Shown here piece by piece: positions 58,785 to 64,000 of a stretch of 64,000 nucleotides of DNA (the first letter of the stretch is position 1; every line of letters starts with the position of its first letter). Both the position numbers and the translations under genes were made by a program. The stretch spans positions 1,860,001 to 1,924,000 of the forward strand of contig LSAX01000007.1 of the NCBI GenBank assembly GCA_001557505.1, in the 5' to 3' direction. This DNA comes from Reticulascus tulasneorum (taxonomy: Eukaryota; Ascomycota; Sordariomycetes; Glomerellales; Reticulascaceae). The notes under the pieces are model-generated. The model worked only from the letters and a program-made list of their open reading frames with translations. It had not been told where the DNA came from and ran no database searches.

Positions 58785-61690
58785 ATGTGCGTCTATCGAA
58801 GCTCATTTTTGGGCAAAAGACTGGCAAGATTTCCTGCAGTCTCGGCCTACTTTGAAGCATCCTGCACTCGTCGAAATTTCACTACTTCCCGACCGCAATT
58901 GCGCGCGCAACTTCAACAGCGACAAACCTCTACCATGACCACGCCTGCGACAACACTCAAGGGGCAGCCCCTCGACAGGGCTGCCCTAGATGCCATGCTG
59001 CGCAGACGCATGTTCTACACCCCCAGCTTTGAGGTACGAACACCAACCCCCCCCCCCCCCCCCTACCATTGCGAATTCTAGGATGAGAGGCCAACTGAAG
59101 AAATTGGGTAGATCTACGGTGGTGTCTCGGGTCTTTTCGACTTGGGCCCTCCAGGAACCTCTCTGCAGTCGAATCTGATCGACACATGGAGGAAGCACTT
59201 TGTTCGTACGTCCAACACCCCCTCCCCCCAGAGTGTCGCTCCGCCCCGCCTCAGCGGCAACCACCAAATCGCTCTACGAACTACTCAAGGATGACTGCTG
59301 ATGGCATTGGAATTTAGTCCAGGAGAATATGCTGGAAGTCGACTGCACCGTCCTGACTCCCGAGGTTGTGCTCAAGACCAGCGGCCATGTCGACAAGTTC
59401 GCCGATTGGATGTGCAAAGATCCGAAGACCGGAGATATTTTCAGAGCTGATCACTTTGTCGAGGATATACTCGAGTCGAGGCTGAATGGCGACAAAGAGG
59501 CTCGTGGCCAGAAAAGCCAGGAGGACGGCAAGGAAAAGGACGCAAAGCGAGAGAAGAAGAAGGTCAAGAGCCAAGAGGCGCTCAAGCTCGACGATGCGGT
59601 GGTTAAAGAGTACCAAGAGATTCTCGCCCAGATCGACAACTACAACGGCGAACAGTTGGGTGGTCTCATCAAGAAATACGACCTGAAGAACCCTAAAAGT
59701 GGTCTACAGCCAAGCCCACCCGTAGCTTTCAACCTCATGTTCCAAACATCAATTGGACCAAGTGGCAATCTTCCTAGCTTCCTTCGTCCCGAAACTGCAC
59801 AGGGCCAGTTCATGAACTTCGCCAAGGTATGTGTCTCAGGCATGCAAAGTCTCGTATTTGTTCATCTCGTCCCGCGATTGGACATATCATGTTTCTCCAT
59901 CCGTGGCGAAGATGCTGTCACTTTGGGTTTCGAAGCCTCCTCTAGCAACTACTGACTTCAGATGTCCTTAGCTTCTCGAGTATAACATGGGCTCTATGCC
60001 TTTTGCCTCCGCAAGTATTGGCAGGTCCTACAGGAATGAGATCTCGCCGAGGGGTGGCCTACTCCGTGTTCGTGAATTTACAATGGCCGAGATTGAGCAC
60101 TGTGAGTCTTCACGCTATTTTTTTATCCTACCTGTGGTTGTCTCCACCTTGATTGACATTGCCTGTCGATCCTCTTTCACCCTCTAATACCGTTAGAAGA
60201 GAATATGATCGCTGACAGACTTAAAGTTGTGGATCCGGAGGGTGGCAAGAAGCATGCCCGGTTTCATGAGGTTGAGAATCTTGAGCTCAACCTCCTCGAT
60301 GGCCCAACCCAGCTCTCCGGTCAGACAACCGTGAAGAAAATCGCTGTCGGGAAAGCCGTTAAGGATGGTGTCATTGATAATGAGACTCTTGGCTATTTTG
60401 TGGCCCGTATAAGCTTGTTTCTCGAGACTATCGGCATTGATATGCAGAAACTTCGATTTCGTCAGCACATGGTTAGTTTCGTCCTGAGGCGTTGAGAAAG
60501 AAACAAAAAGCTAACGAAATTTGGACAGGCCAATGAGATGGTAAGATGGCTTTGACTTGATTAGGAGGCTTGATTGCAATTGCTAACACACAGCCTTCAG
60601 GCTCACTACGCGTCCGACTGCTGGGATGCAGAGCTCCTCACATCGTCGGGCTGGGTTGAATGCGTTGGCTGTGCTGACAGGAGCGCGTATGATTTAGCTG
60701 TTCACAGCAAACAGACTGGCAAGCCTCTCGTTGTTCGTGAACCACTTGAAACTCCCCGTACGGTCCAGGAGTGGAAAGTCGAGATTGAGAAAAAGAAGTT
60801 TGGTCCTTTCTACAAGAAAAACGGCAAAACTATCGAAGCGTATGTACTCCTAACGTTATATTGTCTGCTCGCACTTTTCGAGGGCATGCTTGCTCCCGAG
60901 ACAAATCACATCTGGCAGCATAGCCTATCACCGCTCCAGCCGTTATCGCAAAGTTGAAAAGAAAGCTAACAATGTCGTTGGGCAGTGTTATCCTAGCTAC
61001 AACTCAAGAGCAGCGAGAGACGCTGGCCAAAGAGATGGAAGAAGCTGGCAAGATTTCCCTTGATGTCCCAGATCTTGGTAAAGTCGAAGTCGCCAAAGAC
61101 CTCCTTGCCATTGAATATAGGTCCAGGACAGAGACGGTTAGGGAATATATCCCGAACGTTATCGAGCCTTCCTTTGGCATTGGAAGAATACTCTTCGCTC
61201 TCTGTGAGCATAACTTCTGGACTCGAGCAGCAGACGAGGGAGGTGATGAAGCTCGTGGTGTATGTCTTGTGACCTTCATTATTGCACAGGCCAAAGCTAA
61301 TAGTTCTAGGTCCTTTCTTTCCCCCCTGCAATGGCACCAACGAAGGTCCTCATTGTCCCTCTATCATCGAATAAAGTGTTCACGCCATTCATTGCCAAAC
61401 TATCTCAGAAACTAAGAGCTGCACACATTTCGTGCCGCGTGGATGACTCCTCCGCCACTATCGGTAAACGCTACTCCAGAAACGACGAGCTAGGTACACC
61501 TCTAGCTGTCACTATCGACTTTCAAACGATCAAGGATAACACCATTACCCTTCGAGACCGTGACAGTACCAGACAAGTCCGAGATGACCAGGACAAGGTG
61601 ATCACGGCTATTCAATCGATTGTCAATGGCAGACAGAAATGGCAGGATGTCGAAAAGCAGCTGCCCATCTTCTCAGGCCAAGAGGCCTAG
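58785..61690 (+). CDS. GRS1: Glycyl-tRNA synthetase, probably cytosolic and mitochondrial
   Basis: Nine exons: 58785..59033, 59112..59205, 59318..59826, 59972..60101, 60227..60471, 60529..60540, 60601..60839, 60986..61259, 61310..61690, giving 710 residues. It charges tRNA-Gly (class II alpha2-type enzyme). Evidence: [15 protein letters not shown] (motif 1 side), [14 protein letters not shown], motif 2 [14 protein letters not shown] (~300-313), [13 protein letters not shown], motif 3 [13 protein letters not shown] and the C-terminal anticodon-binding domain ([10 protein letters not shown]). A Lys/Glu-rich eukaryote-type insert lies at ~155-200. The first ATG adds 50 residues rich in Arg, Ser and aromatics ([19 protein letters not shown]), a typical mitochondrial targeting leader; a second ATG at 58935 would give the cytosolic form. 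An in-frame ATG at 58641 exists but looks like leader. Exon 6 is just 12 nt (residues 410-413). A 17-nt C run lies in intron 1. Confidence 0.95.
59047..59063. repeat. Poly-C tract (17 nt) in intron 1 of glycyl-tRNA synthetase
   Basis: Uninterrupted C run just 13 nt after the donor site. Directly visible. Confidence 0.9.
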
Positions 61691-62268
61691 CCAGGCGTTG
61701 AAACGCCCAGCGGGTACATGAATACCGTGATTAAAGGAACACAAAATATCGCAGGCTATATGTCAGTATCACGATGCTTATGATGAAGCCTGTGCTGCAG
61801 TAGGGTAGTGTAAGTGCGCAGGGCATCTCAAATAGATCCGGCTGATAGAGATGGAACGCCGCACGTGTCTGGGCAAGCAGTGTACTCTTACAGGGTCCAC
61901 CTAAAAAAGAGCTTGACTATGCTACCTGCCCTTGCTTCCTGGTCTGATGTCTCCAATACCCCGTACCAATAGATATCGACTCGGTCGTTTACTTGCGGAG
62001 CATGGTGTCAATTAAAGAGTACCTGTGACATGATCTACTAATATTTTAGCGTTGAAGTTACTGGGAGAGCCGACCAGCCTCCAGTAGCGTTTACTGTATG
62101 GTGCATATACAAAATACCCATTATGCAGCATGAAGGTGATACTCAGAAGCTGAGTTGCATTCAACTACAGCCGTCTAAACCAGAGGGTATTGGCCACACA
62201 CTCTGAAATAAGAAACGCATCATGAAAACTGGGAGAGCGTTTCATCAGAGCAAGGCGCTCTGCCCGCC
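61691..62268. other. Convergent 3' region
   Basis: 578 nt between the stop codons of glycyl-tRNA synthetase and the aldo/keto reductase. No gene or repeat recognised. Confidence 0.6.
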
Positions 62269-63481
62269 TTACTTCTTCCCTTCATCGAACAGCTCCTGGT
62301 GTACGTCATAAGTGTATGTCAAGTCAAGATGCCAATAGTTAGCCGCTTCTGCCTTCACCATCATCCATGCTCTATCCATAGCCTCGACAACTTCGCTAGG
62401 GAGCGGTCCTCTTTCCAGGTATGAGAGATTCTCGTCCAGATGCTGGATTTTAGATGCTCCAACAATTATCCCATCGTTTCCCTCTTTTAAACACAGTGCC
62501 GAGTGATGCACAAGCCATCTCAGCCCGGTTTCTATCATTGTGAGACCGAATTTCTCAATGGCAACTTCAACCACTTCCAGGGCCGCGAAGGTCGAGTCTC
62601 TGAAATAGCGAGCACGATTATGCGTCCCTTTCCATATATCCGAAAATCGCCCTTCCTGCGGTATTGTGTCTTTCGCTCGAATCTGCCCGGAGAACAAACC
62701 TCCAGCGATGGGATTGTAGATCACAATCTCTAACCCGTATCTTCGGCAGGCCGGAATGACTTCGGTTTCGATGGACCGCGTGATGAAATTATACATTCCT
62801 TGGTAGATGGTTGGCCGGACCCAGTTGTTGTACTTGCAGGTCATGACTACTTCGGCAATCTCGAAAGCCGTGAAATTGCTTAGGCCAAGTCGGAGAAACT
62901 TGCCTGCTTTGTGCAGCCGGTCCATGGCTTCTAATGTCTCGGCGAACGGGACTGACCGATCCTAAGTGCTGGTATCAGTGGATAATGCAAGATTAGTCTG
63001 CTCATCAGAACACTTCGCTTGATTCTTACTGCGGCATGAAGGTAGGCAATCTGAAAGTGTTAGATCCCGCAATATCCAGAGTGTTACTGAAGCACAGGGG
63101 AGGAAGGCGATGTAGTATGATGATAGCGCAGAGAAGAAGGAAACTGACATCAACATATTCGGTCCCAAGCTCTCTCAAGCTCGTCTCAAATCTCTCCGTG
63201 ATAATCTCGGCCTTATGTGTTCCTGCAGGCGTTGGGTAGACCTTCGTAGCGATGGTCAACCCTCTCTCTTTCCATCCCGCCTCCCTCGTAAACGCCTCCT
63301 GCTTGCCGCCAACATAACTCCGGGCCGTGTCAAGCTCGTGATATCCCCTTTTCTGAAAAAAGTTGAGAGCACTCTTGAGGTCCTCAAGGCTAGTCACTCG
63401 TGCCCCTCCAGCCGGATCCGGCCCGAACGTCATGAGGCCGAGGATGATGCGAGACTTGCGCGCATTGCCCGAATCCGACAT
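62269..63481 (-). CDS. Aldo/keto reductase, AKR7 (aflatoxin B1-aldehyde reductase)-like
   Basis: Three exons (minus): 63481..63149, 63050..63030 and 62961..62269, 348 residues. The central exon is only 21 nt and encodes IAYLHAA, which completes the conserved VDIFYLH-type strand; without it the catalytic His is lost. It reduces aldehydes or ketones with NADPH in a TIM-barrel fold. The catalytic tetrad is visible: Asp and Tyr in HELDTARSYVGG, Lys in TIATKVYP and His in YLHAAD. DRSVPFAETLEAMDRL, GKFLRLGLSNF and the NADPH-binding GIIVGASKIQHLDENL match the family. The region IYNPIAGGLFSGQ is typical of AKR7 members. Probably cytosolic; the physiological substrate is unknown. Confidence 0.93.
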
Positions 63482-64000
63482 TGTGCCAATATCTCCTATA
63501 TGTATTCACAGATTTGAAAGTAAATGAAGGATGAGATCTAATGCGAATGTCGGATGGTAATTGCGCGAGCAAACCGAGATTCAACCCGTTGGGTACGGAG
63601 GTTACACACGTGAGGGGTTCTCAGGCCTCTTTGGTCACTCTTCATCGTCTAGACGCCAAGCAGTACGCATTACACCACGAAAGGGGACGGTGATAGCCAA
63701 TAGGCGATATCTTTCTGCACTGCGCAGCAAACTGGCACAGTGGTCTTCGCTGGATTAATCAGCTGCGTATCTTGTTGCCTTGCCACCACCTAGCGGGGCT
63801 ATTGTCAGTGGCATCTCCAGCTGCTGACAGTGCCTTCTTCAGCGCCAGCAGCGTACATCCATTTGCTCTGTGCCGCATTGGTCGTATCATTAAATGGGCT
63901 CGATTCTATCAGTAATTTGAGTAGTTAGCAGGATTGCTCACGAGATTATTGCATAAGATTGCTTTTTAGGTGTGACATATATCTTGAAATCAGGTGGGTG
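63482..64000. promoter_or_regulatory. Upstream region of the aldo/keto reductase
   Basis: 519 nt to the window end. It contains the presumed promoter of the minus-strand reductase. No other gene is supportable. Confidence 0.45.

Overview
The window is nuclear DNA of a filamentous ascomycete (Pezizomycotina, most likely Sordariomycetes). The genes have short 46-150 nt spliceosomal introns with GTRNGT donors, CTAAC or CTGAC branch sites and YAG ends. Coding sequence is GC-rich at third positions. The families present (LaeA-like methyltransferase, COMT-type O-methyltransferase, DUF6594, CorA-like membrane proteins, GPI-anchored Cys-rich proteins) are typical of moulds. I found no tRNA or rRNA gene, CRISPR array or intact transposon. 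Exon joins below were worked out by hand from splice signals and reading frame.

Layout. 1-1655 is the 3' part of a charged, intrinsically disordered DUF8035-like gene (+). About 1.7-22.4 kb is a 20 kb stretch without a confident gene. It holds small decayed coding islands (about 2.3 kb, 3.6 kb and 11.0-12.0 kb), long homopolymer-C tracts, and a segment at 15.8-19.5 kb with good splice signals but no long ORF, which may be a leader or non-coding transcript. 22.4-25.6 kb encodes a His/Gln-rich, DUF8032-like putative regulator (+), whose long upstream region may be regulatory.

26.8-42.8 kb holds a conserved-looking protein of unknown function (-), a secreted PQQ-type beta-propeller (+), a SAM-binding protein (-), a LaeA-like methyltransferase (+) and a COMT-type O-methyltransferase (+). 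The mix resembles accessory or secondary metabolism, but no backbone synthase is visible. 43.2-56.5 kb holds a DUF6594 membrane protein (-), a 117-residue charged protein (+), a ten-exon 1501-residue CorA-like membrane protein (-) and a GPI-anchored-type protein with seven Cys-rich repeats and a long Ser tract (-). 58.8-63.5 kb is a housekeeping end: glycyl-tRNA synthetase (+) with a probable mitochondrial leader and a 12-nt microexon, and an AKR7-type aldo/keto reductase (-) with a 21-nt microexon.

How they work together: the glycyl-tRNA synthetase and aldo/keto reductase are independent functions. The only plausible functional group is 31-43 kb (oxidoreductase-like propeller plus three SAM-binding proteins), and that is an inference from proximity. 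The CorA-like protein, the small charged protein and the DUF6594 protein are all families that vary between strains and may form an accessory block.
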